DNA of 62,897 nt from Deltaproteobacteria bacterium (GCA_003235365.1 QJWJ01000113.1:1-62897); one strand, 5' to 3'. Positions 34,835-44,626 are shown, counted from the first letter of the stretch. The notes: a model not told the origin generated them from the letters alone. Translations and numbers: made by a program.

Positions 34835-35716
34835 TCACTCGTCGGCACAGGGTTGTTCACCAGCGGCATGAGCACAATGAAACTGGGGGCTCACGGTTGC
34901 GGCGCCCAAGTGATAGAAGCGACACTGTAGCGAATTGCCCTCGATCTGCGACACGTCGTAGCCGCCCAAGTCGGGAACGGCAGAGCAAACTGCGGCGCAA
35001 TCGCCGTCGAAGGTTTCCGGGCACAAGCCGTCCATCAACGAGCAGTACCCTTCACAATTCGTGCCGCAGACGCCATCTCCGCCGGGACCGGCAGCGGGAC
35101 ATTCGAATTGCCGTTCACCGGGGAACGACAGCGCGACCAGCGCGTGCGCATGACGGCAAGCCAAGGAGTTGCCGCTCAGATCACCCGGCTCCCCCGGGGG
35201 GAACTGGGCGCAATGCTTCAGGCATGAGTACTTCGAGTCGTAGACCGCATGCCGTTCGTCCTCGTTCGTCACGCACGCATCCATGACGGCATCGCAGTAC
35301 TGCTCACACGATGGGATGACCGCGTCGATGACGGTGGACGGGGAGGGGACCGCAGACGGGGAGGCCGGGTCGTTCGATGAGGCCGTCGGCACTGGCAATG
35401 CCCGTCCCGAGCCGCCGTCGGAATCGACCTGCGCCGCATCCGTTTGCGTCCCGTCCTGTGGTGCTGCGTGGTGTGGCGCTCCATCGTTCAATCCACCGTC
35501 GCCGCGGGCAGGCGAAGGATCGGAGCCGGCGTCGCTACCCTCGACGGGAGCGTCCGGTGGCGCATTCTGCTCGCTCGATGCGTCCACCCCGACGTTTGGT
35601 TGGACGAGAGAATCAGTCGTCTCGGGATCGAGACTCGCTCTGTGCAAGCCCAAGACGTCGGCACAAGCCATCGACAGCGGCAACACCGCCAGCCATCCAC
35701 TCCAACGAATCGCCAT
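34835..35716 (-). CDS. Cys-rich lipoprotein with two related Cys modules
   Basis: The 293-residue protein starts MAIRWSGWLAVLPLSMAC, a lipoprotein signal (Cys 18). A long Asp/Ser/Pro/Gly linker (~25-130) follows. Two related modules then appear: CEQYCDAVMDACV with CLKHC and GNSLACRHAHA, and CEGYCSLMDGLC with CAAVC and GNSLQCRFYHLG. The repeated GNSL-x-CR-x-H motif with nearby paired Cys suggests haem or metal contact, but no CxxCH is present. The start codon overlaps the stop of the PEGA/TPR gene (TGATG). It sits between that gene and the globin-like lipoprotein. No named family recognised. Confidence 0.78.
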   Translation of the reverse strand: MAIRWSGWLAVLPLSMACADVLGLHRASLDPETTDSLVQPNVGVDASSEQNAPPDAPVEGSDAGSDPSPARGDGGLNDGAPHHAAPQDGTQTDAAQVDSDGGSGRALPVPTASSNDPASPSAVPSPSTVIDAVIPSCEQYCDAVMDACVTNEDERHAVYDSKYSCLKHCAQFPPGEPGDLSGNSLACRHAHALVALSFPGERQFECPAAGPGGDGVCGTNCEGYCSLMDGLCPETFDGDCAAVCSAVPDLGGYDVSQIEGNSLQCRFYHLGAATVSPQFHCAHAAGEQPCADE

Positions 35717-36723
35717 CAAAACATCCCCCGCACGACCAGCTTGGCCTCTGAAGGGGAAATGTCCGCCGTGATCTCTGGTCGCTCGGGTGCGGCGTCATCC
35801 GTCAGGTAGAGGTAACCAGCGACGCCCACGAGTGCGAGCCCGGCCGTGCCCACGCCGGTTGCCCAGGCAGCGCGCTCGTAGGCGCGGTCACGAAGCTCGA
35901 CACCACGCTCACTGCAGAGTGTCGCCGTTCGGCAGTGCTCATCCGACGCCGTGTCGTCTCGCCACGCAAGCCACGTCAGAGTGCCCGCCCCCGCCAGCGC
36001 AGCAACGCTGGAGCCAGCCGTGACCCAAGTCCACGTCGAGGACGACTCGGGAACGTCGAGCCGATCTCGCTGCGAGCTCTCGCGCTGCGGCTGGGGCGAG
36101 CGATCTACCGGAGCCTTTGGCATCACCCGCAACGGCGGGATCGACAACGTGACGAGCTCGGGCCCCTCCACCACGACGACTTCTTGCCGCCAGGGCGAAT
36201 GCCCCTCGGCCGTCGCTTCGAGTTGGTGTTTTCCCGGATCGATCGGGAACTCGACGCTCCACGCCGCACTGTCGACTTCGTTGCCGTCGATGAACAGCGC
36301 GCGCGGCTCGTGGGGTCCACGGCTAACAGCGAACACGGCGCGCGTGAGTTTCGGACGTAATCCCGTCGCGCGCAGCCGCGCGATCTGCGAACGTCGATCG
36401 TCACCGACGCGTCGTGCCCACGCCTCCACCTCGAGGAAGAGCGTCCACGCGCTGGCCGTCTTACCGGTTACCTCGAAGCAGTGCGCGAGAGCCAGTGACG
36501 TCCCCAACGCGCGTTCGAAGTCGCTGCTCGCCTTCAACAACGAACATGCTCTTTCGTTGTCGCCGCGTTCGAGAGCTGCTCGCCCTTCCTCGTAGGTCGC
36601 TTCGGCCAATGCGGCGTTCGTCGAAGCGCCCTCCGCCGCACCCTGAGCCGACAGCTCATCCACGGCAGCCCCCCACACCAAGCACGCCGACGCTACCGCG
36701 CTCACCTTCGTTCCCCAGTTCAA
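35716..36723 (-). CDS. TPR/PEGA-domain membrane protein
   Basis: The 335-residue protein is read from a TTG at 36723 that overlaps the kinase stop (TTGA) with GGAGGA at ideal spacing. A signal peptide or anchor (VSAVASACLVWGAAVDELSAQ) is followed by TPR-like helices (EATYEEGRAALERGDNERAC, GTSLALAHCFEVTGKTASAW). A PEGA-like beta domain (ALFIDGNEVDSAAWSVEFPI, DPGKHQLEATAEGHSPW) is next. Two C-terminal hydrophobic stretches (WTWVTAGSSVAALAGAGTLT, GVGTAGLALVGVAGYLYL) end it. It belongs to the kinase-associated PEGA/TPR family also present at 54040. It is likely the periplasmic partner of the kinase encoded just upstream. Confidence 0.8.
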   Translation of the reverse strand: MNWGTKVSAVASACLVWGAAVDELSAQGAAEGASTNAALAEATYEEGRAALERGDNERACSLLKASSDFERALGTSLALAHCFEVTGKTASAWTLFLEVEAWARRVGDDRRSQIARLRATGLRPKLTRAVFAVSRGPHEPRALFIDGNEVDSAAWSVEFPIDPGKHQLEATAEGHSPWRQEVVVVEGPELVTLSIPPLRVMPKAPVDRSPQPQRESSQRDRLDVPESSSTWTWVTAGSSVAALAGAGTLTWLAWRDDTASDEHCRTATLCSERGVELRDRAYERAAWATGVGTAGLALVGVAGYLYLTDDAAPERPEITADISPSEAKLVVRGMF

Positions 36724-38381
36724 TGTCGTCCTCCAAACGCATCCAAGTCCCAAGCCGTGTCGCGAATCACATCCGTACCCCCCGGTACTTGCCGTGCACC
36801 GCCCAAGGCAGTTGCGGAACCTGTCGTCGCAGGCGTTGTAGCCGGTGGCGTCCCCGGGCGAACGCGTGCTCGTCGCGCCTCGAGCGCAGGCCCGGCCTTT
36901 TGCTTCGAGGGCGCAGACCTCGCGATTGGTTGTACCGCAGCAAGCGTCCGCGGCTCCGTTCCCTCTTCGGCAACTTGCCGCTCATTCGTTGCTTCAGTCG
37001 TCACCGGCGACGGTGTCGTCGACATCACGGGGGCAGTCGTTGTCGCAAACGCTGCGACCGAGCGCGCTGCGGCCCTGGGCGCATTCGCTTCGGAAAGTGT
37101 CCCCCCGGCGGTGGAAGCAAGCACCGCCGCGGTTGCCTTCACGGTCGTGGCCGTGTGCGGCATTTGCTCAGCTGCGACCGGGGAGTGGTCGATCCGAGCC
37201 GCAAGCGTCAACCCGGAAACGGCGACACAGAGAAGTCCCGTGAGCCAGCGCATCGAAGTCGCCGCCATCAACGAACGAATGCCAAACACACGTCGATTGC
37301 GCGTTCGCCGGTCACCCGAGACCTCCAACCCGGTGGCTGCGCCTGATACATCGCCAGTCGAACGGCGCTCACCGTAACTTGACGGGTCAGGTCCGCGAAC
37401 AGATCCACCCGATCCATCGCGCACGCCCACCCAACGCCACTGCGACCGACGTTCGCCCTCAGCCAACGTGGCCGGTCCCGATGACACCAACTGCGAACGT
37501 GAACGGTCTGCCCCCCGCGCGCCAGTCGACAGGAGCATCAGCGCTTCCAACAATTCGCGCGCAGAGCCGAAGCGCTCGTCGCGATCGACGCAAAGGCACC
37601 GCGCAACCAACGCGTCGAACTCAGGCGGCAAGCTCGGCTCCAACTCGCTCGGATCGAGCGGCGATTCCTGGAGGATGCGTCCGAACAATTGCATGACCGA
37701 GTCCGCGTCAAACGGAGAGCGCCCCGTCGTGAGCTCGTACAGAACCACCCCGAGGGACCAAATGTCCGTGCGGGCATCCACCTCACCTGCCGCGGTAATC
37801 TGCTCCGGCGACATGTACTGCGGAGATCCCATCGTCAACGACGGATCCGTGAGCTTGAGGTCCTGACGGTCGAGTCGCTTCGAGAGGCCAAAATCGACGA
37901 CCTTGATCAACGGCGATCCATCCGAACGGCGGGTGAGCAACAGGTTGTCCGGCTTCAAGTCTCGGTGAACGACGTTGTTGGCGTGGGCCTCGATGATCGC
38001 CAGGCAAGCCTGGGACACGTAGTCGACCGCCTCCGCGAGGGGCAGCCGTTTGCGGTCGTCCAAATGAGCCTGGAGGCTCCTGCCCTCGACGTACTCCATC
38101 ACGATGAATGGAGACCCGTTGCCGAGAACGCCGACGTCCAAGATCCCGACGACATGCTCGTTGCGCACCCGCGCCGCGCTGCGCGCTTCTTCGAGGAGGC
38201 GCTGGGTGATTTCGGGCGATTGGGCGTACTCGGGAAGCACGAGCTTGAGCGCCACGGGGACATCCAGATCGACGTGCCTCGCCTCGTACACCAGCCCCAT
38301 TCCTCCGCGGCCGAGTTCGCGAACCAGCTGGTATTTGCCCGCCGTGACCGCCCCGAGTTGAAGTGGCGTCGCCGACCTCAC
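36720..38381 (-). CDS. Membrane-anchored Ser/Thr protein kinase
   Basis: The 553-residue protein has a complete Hanks-type kinase domain (~16-285): GRGGMG, VALK (K46), HRDLKPDN (D141), DFG (163-165) and GSPQYMSPEQ. One transmembrane helix (~378-396, WLTGLLCVAVSGLTLAA) separates it from an Ala/Thr/Pro-rich extracytoplasmic tail. The GTG at 38381 has GGAGG just upstream and was chosen over a GTG 30 bp further on. It should phosphorylate cytoplasmic proteins in response to an envelope signal. It heads the leftward group with the PEGA/TPR, Cys-rich and globin-like genes, the first joint being an overlap. The divergent 1022-residue lipoprotein gene shares its 294-bp upstream region. Confidence 0.88.
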   Translation of the reverse strand: MRSATPLQLGAVTAGKYQLVRELGRGGMGLVYEARHVDLDVPVALKLVLPEYAQSPEITQRLLEEARSAARVRNEHVVGILDVGVLGNGSPFIVMEYVEGRSLQAHLDDRKRLPLAEAVDYVSQACLAIIEAHANNVVHRDLKPDNLLLTRRSDGSPLIKVVDFGLSKRLDRQDLKLTDPSLTMGSPQYMSPEQITAAGEVDARTDIWSLGVVLYELTTGRSPFDADSVMQLFGRILQESPLDPSELEPSLPPEFDALVARCLCVDRDERFGSARELLEALMLLSTGARGADRSRSQLVSSGPATLAEGERRSQWRWVGVRDGSGGSVRGPDPSSYGERRSTGDVSGAATGLEVSGDRRTRNRRVFGIRSLMAATSMRWLTGLLCVAVSGLTLAARIDHSPVAAEQMPHTATTVKATAAVLASTAGGTLSEANAPRAAARSVAAFATTTAPVMSTTPSPVTTEATNERQVAEEGTEPRTLAAVQPIARSAPSKQKAGPALEARRARVRPGTPPATTPATTGSATALGGARQVPGGTDVIRDTAWDLDAFGGRH

Positions 38382-38675
38382 ATTCCCTCCCTGCTGTCGC
38401 ACCGTAAGCACGTGGGAGTACGAACGCGCCGCTCGTTGGGATCGTCGCGGACTCGAAAAACTTGGAAGCGAGCACGTAGCCGACAGAAATCGCGAGACAT
38501 TTCAAGCGATTCGGTCGAACTCGACGCCGCCCCAAACCGGTACTCGACGAGCACGACAGCTGGTCGCCAGCGCCCATCGCTCGAGCCTTCCTTCCTCCGC
38601 ACCCAAGTACTAATGAGTGGGTCATCCCCAACGGGCGCCCAAGGAAGGGGTCACGGGACGGAACAGGGAGAGATG

Positions 38676-41600
38676 ATGAGACTCACGAACAGGATCGGCA
38701 CGTGGTTGGCTTGCACGGCATTGGCGTGCGGCGCTCCCTCGCCAAAGGCCGAATCGCCGGAACGGGACGACCCCAAACCGACGTCGACGGCGACGGCCCC
38801 GGTTGCGCCAGTAACCCCTCCCCCACCGAGCATCGTTCAGCTCCGAACGGGTCGCATCGACCCGCTCGAGATCAAAGAACCAGTGACGGGCACGGTCGAG
38901 GCCCACGCCGTGCGGGACGGCTGGGAGCTCGTCGTTGCCCAACTGCCCGCGGGTTGGCGGTCTACCGCATTCCCTAACCACGAAGACCACGACCTGTGGG
39001 GCGGCAACGAACAATGGCTATCCCAGGTCATCGTGCACGTCGCAGTGCCGGGAGCAGAAGCAGCGCTGAACTTCGCGTTGCTCAACGACAGCGACCCAAC
39101 GCCTCAGCAAATGAAATCGAGCGTGGGTCCTCCGCCGCCGAAGGACTTGCTATGGCTCAAGCGCCCGGTCGCCAGCGCGGGTCGCCCCTTGGACGTGACG
39201 CTGTACACGTCGATTTCATCGAGAACACCGGGCTCGATCGTACGGGTGCAACTCCCCGCCTACGACCAGCTGCCGAGCGCGACTGATCTGGACGTCCGCT
39301 ACACGCGCGCTTTGGCGCGCTACATTCAGAACCTGCCGGACTCGCCATTTCGGAGCTTCGCTCTGACGAGCTTGAGGCGCGCCGCAAGGGGGACGCTCCC
39401 CGACGTGCTGGAGCCTGAACGGTATGGCGCGTGGGAAGACTTGATGGACCTGGGTACTGGTCGACGCAGCATCGACCTTGCGCTGCAAACGAACAGCCCA
39501 TTGCGCGCCCGCGCAACGGAACGGCCGACGATTCCGATCTCCAAACTGAAACCACCGGAGCTGAACATCCCCCCATACGAGCAAATGCTCGCCCAGCTGG
39601 GTACGGCCGTACCGGCAGAGCCTCTCGCGAACACGACGCCCGCCGACTTCTACTTCGCTCGGTCCAAGAACATCGAAGCGCTATTCGACGTGCTGGACGA
39701 AGTCGACTCATGGGTTACCCCGGCGGTCCACGTCCTGGACACGAAGATGCAGCGTCTCGATCTGGCGGCGCGCTACCAAACTCAGCTCGGGCTGCGTCGA
39801 ACCGAGCTATCGCGCAGGCTCGGTCCTGAACTGATCAGCGAATTGGCAGTAATTGGCAGCGACCCGTTCATGCGCGACGGCTCCGACGTCACGGTACTGT
39901 TTCGGCCTCGGAGCGACACGGCACTCGCGACGGCACTGACTGCCACCGTACAGCTGACCGCAAGACCGCACGGCGGCATCGAAAGCAAGGAGCTGCGCGC
40001 CGCGGGACACCCCGTCGTGTTCAGCTGGAGCCCAAACCGCGCGGTAGCGCAGTACAAGGCGAACGTCGCAGGCCTGCTGGTCGTGTCGAACAGCCTGGGC
40101 GCGATCACACGTGTGATCGAAACGTCGCAGGGCAAACACCCCGCGCTCAGCTCGGAACCCGATTTTCGCTACATGTTGGCGCGGGACGCCACGGTACCCG
40201 CCGACGTTCTGGCGTTTGCCGGAGACAGATTCATGCAGAGCGCGGTCAGTCCCATTTCGCGAGTACTGGACGCTCGACGTCAAGTCGCCAAGAGCGAGCT
40301 GCTGCGGGTCTCGCACGCTGCGCTTCTGTTCGGCTGGCTCCACGGAAATCCAGCTACGAGCGGCGAACAGCTCGTGAAGAGCGTCGTGTTCTCCGAAGCC
40401 GAAATGCGCCACTTCGATCGCGAACGCATCACCTTCGACAGCGGCTCGACCCGAATCGGCCCTCGGTCGGCCTGGGGGAGCCCAGCGTCACTGACGCCCC
40501 TCATCGACCTGGCCGCACCAACCCGCGTGACGACGACTGAGAAAAGTGCCTACGAGGCATTTGTTCGCCGCTATCAGGGAGTCTGGGCCGAAGCGCTCGA
40601 TCCCATCGCGCTGCGCGTGCGAATCCAGCACAGCGCCGATGGCACGGCCCTGGGCGCGAAGCTGCGGGTGGTTCCCATTGCCCGCGACACGGACATGATG
40701 CAAATGGCCAGGATCGTCGGTGACGGCCGTGTACACCCCGGACCCGTAGCATCGGGTTTCCGACTCCTGCTCGCCCTTGCCAAGGATTCGGAACTGAGGC
40801 GAGAACTCAGTGGGCAGTCTCGGTCGATGCTCGGGCGCACACTCGCCGTCGACTGGATCGGCCCCTACGCAATGGTCGGTGTGCTCGACGATCCGTCGCT
40901 ACCCAACGCAATGAGCCGAAGCGATTGGGTCTCTCAGAAGCCGGCGGATGACGAAGAACACCACAGCAAGTTCGAATGGGTCTTCGACGTCCCTCTGTAC
41001 GCCGCCCTGTCCATCGAGAGCAGCAAGGGAGCGGCGCTGGCGCTGGCTGTTCTCAAGGAGCGCCTAGGTAATTTTGGGACGTGGACCGCTGCAACGCCGT
41101 ACCGCGAGCAGGCGATTACGGAAATCGCCGTAGAAGGAGAACACCTCAGCCTGTTCTATGCGCTAACCGACAAGTTGCTGATCGTCACGCTCTCCGAGAA
41201 GGCGCTCCATCATCTCATCGATCTCGTCGCCGATGGAAAGCCGCTGCCGAAAGGCAGCACCGCGCGCGACCCCGACTCCGCCCAATGGGCATTCGACTTG
41301 TCGGGTGTACCCGGAGGTGGCCTGTGGACGGCAATGACCTGGGCCATTGCGCGCGAGCTGGAGCGCGCCGACAACGACAACTTCGCCCAGGCACGCCAGC
41401 TGTTCTACGGAGTCCCTGACACCGCTTCGGATCCGCAACGCTACGATGCCGTCGCCCTCGCCTACCTGGGGGCGATACCGGTAACTCAAGACGGAAAACG
41501 TTTCACACTCACGCGAGCCGGTGTGAGCGACCCGGTACGCGGCAACGATCACGCTCCGGTTTGGCCTGAACTTCCCGTGCCCGGCTCGGATCTCGACCGG

Positions 41601-41744
41601 GTGTTGCAAACGCTACAGAGCGTGCGTTCTGCGATCAGCTTCGACACCGAGCCCAGCGGTGGGTCGACGACGCCGCAACGCAGTCTGAGCGTCACGCTCG
41701 AGGCCAAACGAAGCAGCGCTCCGCCCGGCAAGGGCGACGACTGA
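38676..41744 (+). CDS. Large hypothetical lipoprotein (DUF3352-like region)
   Basis: The protein has 1022 residues from the ATG at 38676. An adjacent ATG at 38673 lies too close to the GGGAG site. The signal (MRLTNRIGTWLACTALAC) ends in a lipobox. After a Pro/Thr linker, residues ~300-700 show long helical and sheet segments resembling DUF3352: ADFYFARSKNIEALFDVLDE, LVVSNSLGAITRVIETSQG with SEPDFRYMLARDATVPAD, and further repeats such as YRGVWAEALDPIALRV. The open frame extends a further ~1 kb upstream, but that part is antisense to the kinase gene. It is cell-envelope located, with function unknown. The frame ends at GDD just before the next intergenic region. Confidence 0.78.
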   Translation: MRLTNRIGTWLACTALACGAPSPKAESPERDDPKPTSTATAPVAPVTPPPPSIVQLRTGRIDPLEIKEPVTGTVEAHAVRDGWELVVAQLPAGWRSTAFPNHEDHDLWGGNEQWLSQVIVHVAVPGAEAALNFALLNDSDPTPQQMKSSVGPPPPKDLLWLKRPVASAGRPLDVTLYTSISSRTPGSIVRVQLPAYDQLPSATDLDVRYTRALARYIQNLPDSPFRSFALTSLRRAARGTLPDVLEPERYGAWEDLMDLGTGRRSIDLALQTNSPLRARATERPTIPISKLKPPELNIPPYEQMLAQLGTAVPAEPLANTTPADFYFARSKNIEALFDVLDEVDSWVTPAVHVLDTKMQRLDLAARYQTQLGLRRTELSRRLGPELISELAVIGSDPFMRDGSDVTVLFRPRSDTALATALTATVQLTARPHGGIESKELRAAGHPVVFSWSPNRAVAQYKANVAGLLVVSNSLGAITRVIETSQGKHPALSSEPDFRYMLARDATVPADVLAFAGDRFMQSAVSPISRVLDARRQVAKSELLRVSHAALLFGWLHGNPATSGEQLVKSVVFSEAEMRHFDRERITFDSGSTRIGPRSAWGSPASLTPLIDLAAPTRVTTTEKSAYEAFVRRYQGVWAEALDPIALRVRIQHSADGTALGAKLRVVPIARDTDMMQMARIVGDGRVHPGPVASGFRLLLALAKDSELRRELSGQSRSMLGRTLAVDWIGPYAMVGVLDDPSLPNAMSRSDWVSQKPADDEEHHSKFEWVFDVPLYAALSIESSKGAALALAVLKERLGNFGTWTAATPYREQAITEIAVEGEHLSLFYALTDKLLIVTLSEKALHHLIDLVADGKPLPKGSTARDPDSAQWAFDLSGVPGGGLWTAMTWAIARELERADNDNFAQARQLFYGVPDTASDPQRYDAVALAYLGAIPVTQDGKRFTLTRAGVSDPVRGNDHAPVWPELPVPGSDLDRVLQTLQSVRSAISFDTEPSGGSTTPQRSLSVTLEAKRSSAPPGKGDD

Positions 41745-41792
41745 GCTGCTCGCCGCAGCCACCGCTCCGCGCCACCAACGGTAGTGTGGCGT

Positions 41793-41846
41793 TGGGTCGT
41801 TTCACCGCAAGGCCTGGGTACTGGGATACCCATGTCTTTCGACCCA
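41793..41846 (+). terminator. Nested inverted repeats after the large lipoprotein gene
   Basis: TGGGTCG (41793-41799) pairs with CGACCCA (41840-41846), and inside it TGGGTA (41815-41820) pairs with TACCCA (41827-41832). It starts 48 bp after the stop codon. It may terminate the lipoprotein transcript or regulate the barrel gene at 41985. Confidence 0.35.
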
Positions 41847-41984
41847 TGGCACTGCCGGGTGGCGCTCGCAATGATCCCACCCATGACAAACAGTGAGCTG
41901 GTGAGAGTGGGCGATTCGGTTGGCGTGCACCCAACAGACCGACGTGACGATGCAGGTCCGCGGGGGTTCGTCGGCGCGCGTGTG

Positions 41985-42635
41985 ATGCGGCGAGGGGCAC
42001 TGCTCGCCCTGGTTCTGGCCGCGCCGTTTGGGCCAATCGAAAGCCGAGCACGGGCCGAAACACCGTCAACCGCATCGGCACCAAGCCCGACGGATGAGAC
42101 CGCCGCTGCCGTGGCGCGAGAGCCGTCCGATCACGAGTTGTTCTTCAACGTCGGGTTCTCTCACTGGTACGGAGGGACGTTTGGGGCCCCCGCCGGGTAT
42201 ACGACACCGGCGCTCGTCGTCGGGGTGCGGCCGGGGTTGAGCCTGCTCGAACTCCGCGCCCACTACACGGTCAGCGTTTACGACCTGCCGTTGCCAGGTG
42301 GCGAGGAAGGCATCGTGGGTTTCGGCAACCTCGACGTGCTCTTCTCCCACGAAATCCGACGCGGAGAAGAACGAATGCTGATGGGCTTCGGCCCTAGCGG
42401 CGGGTTTGTCCACACCCGCGACGGGTTTGGCCTTGCCTTCGGAGCAGTCCTCGCAGCGCGCATGATGATCGACCTATCGGACTCCGCCGCTTTGGGACCG
42501 TTCTTCGACGCGCGCGCGCAGTGGTACAAGCTGCCAAACAGCGACAAGCCGGTGTACGACGAGGTTGACGGGCGCGTCCAGGCTGGACATTCCGACGCGC
42601 AGTTGCAAGTGGGCGTCGCGGTCAGCTTCTGGTAG
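41985..42635 (+). CDS. Predicted outer-membrane beta-barrel protein
   Basis: The 216-residue protein is chosen from the ATG at 41985, which gives a signal peptide (RRGALLALVLAAPFGPIESRARA). The mature part has alternating polar/hydrophobic strands (ELFFNVGFSHWYGGTFGAPA, LELRAHYTVSVYDLPLP, MLMGFGPSGGFVHTRDGFG) and ends in AVSFW, a C-terminal aromatic typical of outer-membrane barrels. About eight strands can be drawn. No named family was recognised. The histidine kinase gene follows after 9 bp on the same strand, so barrel and two-component genes may form one operon. An earlier in-frame ATG at 41883 is possible. Confidence 0.7.
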   Translation: MRRGALLALVLAAPFGPIESRARAETPSTASAPSPTDETAAAVAREPSDHELFFNVGFSHWYGGTFGAPAGYTTPALVVGVRPGLSLLELRAHYTVSVYDLPLPGGEEGIVGFGNLDVLFSHEIRRGEERMLMGFGPSGGFVHTRDGFGLAFGAVLAARMMIDLSDSAALGPFFDARAQWYKLPNSDKPVYDEVDGRVQAGHSDAQLQVGVAVSFW

Positions 42636-42644
42636 CAAAGAGCC

Positions 42645-43976
42645 ATGGTCCCGTACGATTCGCCAGCTGCGCCCCCAGCGGCGGCGGTCGCGTCGATCGC
42701 TGAGTCGAGGGTCGCTGCCGCGCGACAGTTCGGCCACCGATCGGCCCCGGCCGACACCTTGCGAGTTGCAGATAGAGTGCGCTTCGCCCGGCCGCTGACT
42801 CACACCGCAACGGTCGTCACGGTAGCGGGTGCATTGCTGCCGGTCGAAACGCTGAGCCCTCAACGCTACACCATCGTACTCGCCATCGGCGCGACGTACC
42901 TCGGCCTCGGAACGTGGTGGATCACCTGGGTCGAGCGGCAGGCGCAGCGTCGGTACTTCATCACCTACTTCGCCGCGATGAGCAGCTTGTGCGTGGGGTT
43001 GGTCGTGACCAGCCAGGCCAATGCCACCATCGCCGCGATGCCGTTGCTCAGCCAAGCGGTACTATTCGGCCGCGTTTGGCACGCGACGTTGGGAGGCGTC
43101 GCTCTGCTCGGCATCGTGACGTTGTCACTCGAGCCCATGCTCGACCCACAGCGACTGATCGCCACGCTGCTGAGCATGGCTGGAGCGATCGCGTTCGTGA
43201 TCATCTTTTCACTGGTGTACCGCCGGGAGGTATTCTGGAGAGCACGCTCGGATGTGCTGACCGAGCAACTCGCCCAAACCAACGAACAGCTCGAGCGACA
43301 CGCCGAGCAGATCGAGGAACTTGCAGCATCCCGCGAGCGCAACCGCGTTGCCAGAGAGGTCCACGATGGGCTCGGCCACTACCTCACCGCGATTCACGTG
43401 CAGTTGGAAGCCGCCAAGGCAGTGCTTCCCAAGTCGACCGCGGCGGCGCTCGAGGCCATCGACAAGGCGCAAAACTCGTCTCGGCAGGGTCTGCTCGACG
43501 TGCGTCAATCAGTAACGCTCTTGCGCAGCGCCACCGGCACTCCCCGACCCTTCGTGCAGATGCTTCAAGACCTGACGGCGTCGATCGCGACCCATCGCCT
43601 CGCCCCCGAGTTCATTGCCGTCGGAACCCCGAAACCCTTGTCCGCGGAAGTGGAGCACGAGTTGCGCCGCGTGCTCCAAGAGACGCTGAGCAACGTTCAG
43701 CGCCACGCCCATGCGGACCGGGTGTTGGTGCGGCTCGAGTTCCGAGAAGATCGAGTCGTGCTCGAAGTCCAAGACGACGGACGCGGCCCGGGCGACGTCG
43801 CACAGACGGGCACGCGCGCGCAAGCCAAGCCGACGCAAACGTGCGCACCAAGCTCCAAACGGCCGCAATTCGGTCTGGTTGGGATGCGCGAGCGCGTGCA
43901 GCGCCTGAACGGCGTGGTCGACACAGGAGCAAGTGCACTCGGCGGATTCCGCGTCACCGTCGAGGTGCCCGTGTGA
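42645..43976 (+). CDS. NarL-type sensor histidine kinase
   Basis: The 443-residue protein has about six transmembrane helices in residues ~50-195 (including YTIVLAIGATYLGLGTWWI and LLSMAGAIAFVIIFSLVY), then a coiled coil. The HisKA_3 box is ERNRVAREVHDGLGHYLTAI with phospho-His H240. The HATPase domain has N-box LQETLSNVQRHAHADR, G1 QDDGRGPG and G2 FGLVGMRERV, so it should be active. A ~30-residue Thr/Ala-rich insert lies between the G1 and G2 boxes. No separate periplasmic sensor domain is present, so the membrane part probably senses the signal. Its stop overlaps the start of the response regulator gene. Confidence 0.9.
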   Translation: MVPYDSPAAPPAAAVASIAESRVAAARQFGHRSAPADTLRVADRVRFARPLTHTATVVTVAGALLPVETLSPQRYTIVLAIGATYLGLGTWWITWVERQAQRRYFITYFAAMSSLCVGLVVTSQANATIAAMPLLSQAVLFGRVWHATLGGVALLGIVTLSLEPMLDPQRLIATLLSMAGAIAFVIIFSLVYRREVFWRARSDVLTEQLAQTNEQLERHAEQIEELAASRERNRVAREVHDGLGHYLTAIHVQLEAAKAVLPKSTAAALEAIDKAQNSSRQGLLDVRQSVTLLRSATGTPRPFVQMLQDLTASIATHRLAPEFIAVGTPKPLSAEVEHELRRVLQETLSNVQRHAHADRVLVRLEFREDRVVLEVQDDGRGPGDVAQTGTRAQAKPTQTCAPSSKRPQFGLVGMRERVQRLNGVVDTGASALGGFRVTVEVPV

Positions 43977-44626
43977 ACTCGATCAGGCTTCTGGTGGCCG
44001 ATGATCAACCGGCGTTCCGCGACGGTCTGGTGGCGCTCCTTTCTGCGCTTGACGGAATCGAAGTGGTGGCGGAAGCGGAAAACGGCGCCGACGCCGTGCG
44101 ACGCGCCCACGCGACGCATCCCGACGTCGTGCTCATGGACTTGCGCATGCCAACGTTGGACGGCGTGGCCGCGACTCGGCAATTGCGAGCGGAGCTGCCC
44201 TCGACGCGGATCGTCGTACTGACGACGTTCGACGACGACGATTCGATCCTCGACGCGATCCGAGCCGGCGCAGTTGGCTACCTGCTCAAGGATACCGGCG
44301 CGCACGACCTGCAAGTCGCCATCAGGAAGGCCGCCGAAGGGGAGTCGTTCCTGAGCGCGAGTGTGGTGACGCGCCTGGTTCATCGCCTCTCAGGTGCGTC
44401 ACCGCCCCAGAGCGCCAGCTCATCGGCGGGTCGCTTTGGGCTGACCGCACGTGAACTGGACGTCCTGGGCCTGATCAGTCGAGGCGCGACGAACAAGGAC
44501 ATTGCGCGTCACCTGGACCTGGCCGAAGGCACGGTGAAGAATCACGTCTCGTCGGTCTTTGCGAAACTCGGAGTCACGGACCGTCTGCAGGCTGCGTTGG
44601 CTGCTCGTGAACATGGCCTCGTGTGA
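43973..44626 (+). CDS. LuxR/NarL-type response regulator
   Basis: The 217-residue protein starts at a GTG overlapping the kinase stop (GTGTGA). The receiver domain has acidic pair D10-D11, phospho-acceptor D56 (VVLMDLRMPTLDG), the switch VVLTTFDDD and LLKDTGA with the conserved Lys. A Ser-rich linker leads to a LuxR helix-turn-helix (GLTARELDVLGLISRGATNK and LAEGTVKNHVSSVFAKLGV). It is the direct output of the kinase encoded upstream and should bind DNA as a dimer after phosphorylation. All key residues are present. The upstream part of the open frame is out-of-frame shadow of the kinase. Confidence 0.93.
   Translation: MNSIRLLVADDQPAFRDGLVALLSALDGIEVVAEAENGADAVRRAHATHPDVVLMDLRMPTLDGVAATRQLRAELPSTRIVVLTTFDDDDSILDAIRAGAVGYLLKDTGAHDLQVAIRKAAEGESFLSASVVTRLVHRLSGASPPQSASSSAGRFGLTARELDVLGLISRGATNKDIARHLDLAEGTVKNHVSSVFAKLGVTDRLQAALAAREHGLV

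Noticed and set aside
37689..38672. Upstream extension of the large lipoprotein frame
   Set aside because: Antisense to the kinase gene; the lipoprotein signal at 38676 marks the real start.
42914..43972. Upstream extension of the response regulator frame
   Set aside because: Out-of-frame shadow of the histidine kinase gene; the receiver starts at the GTG at 43973.
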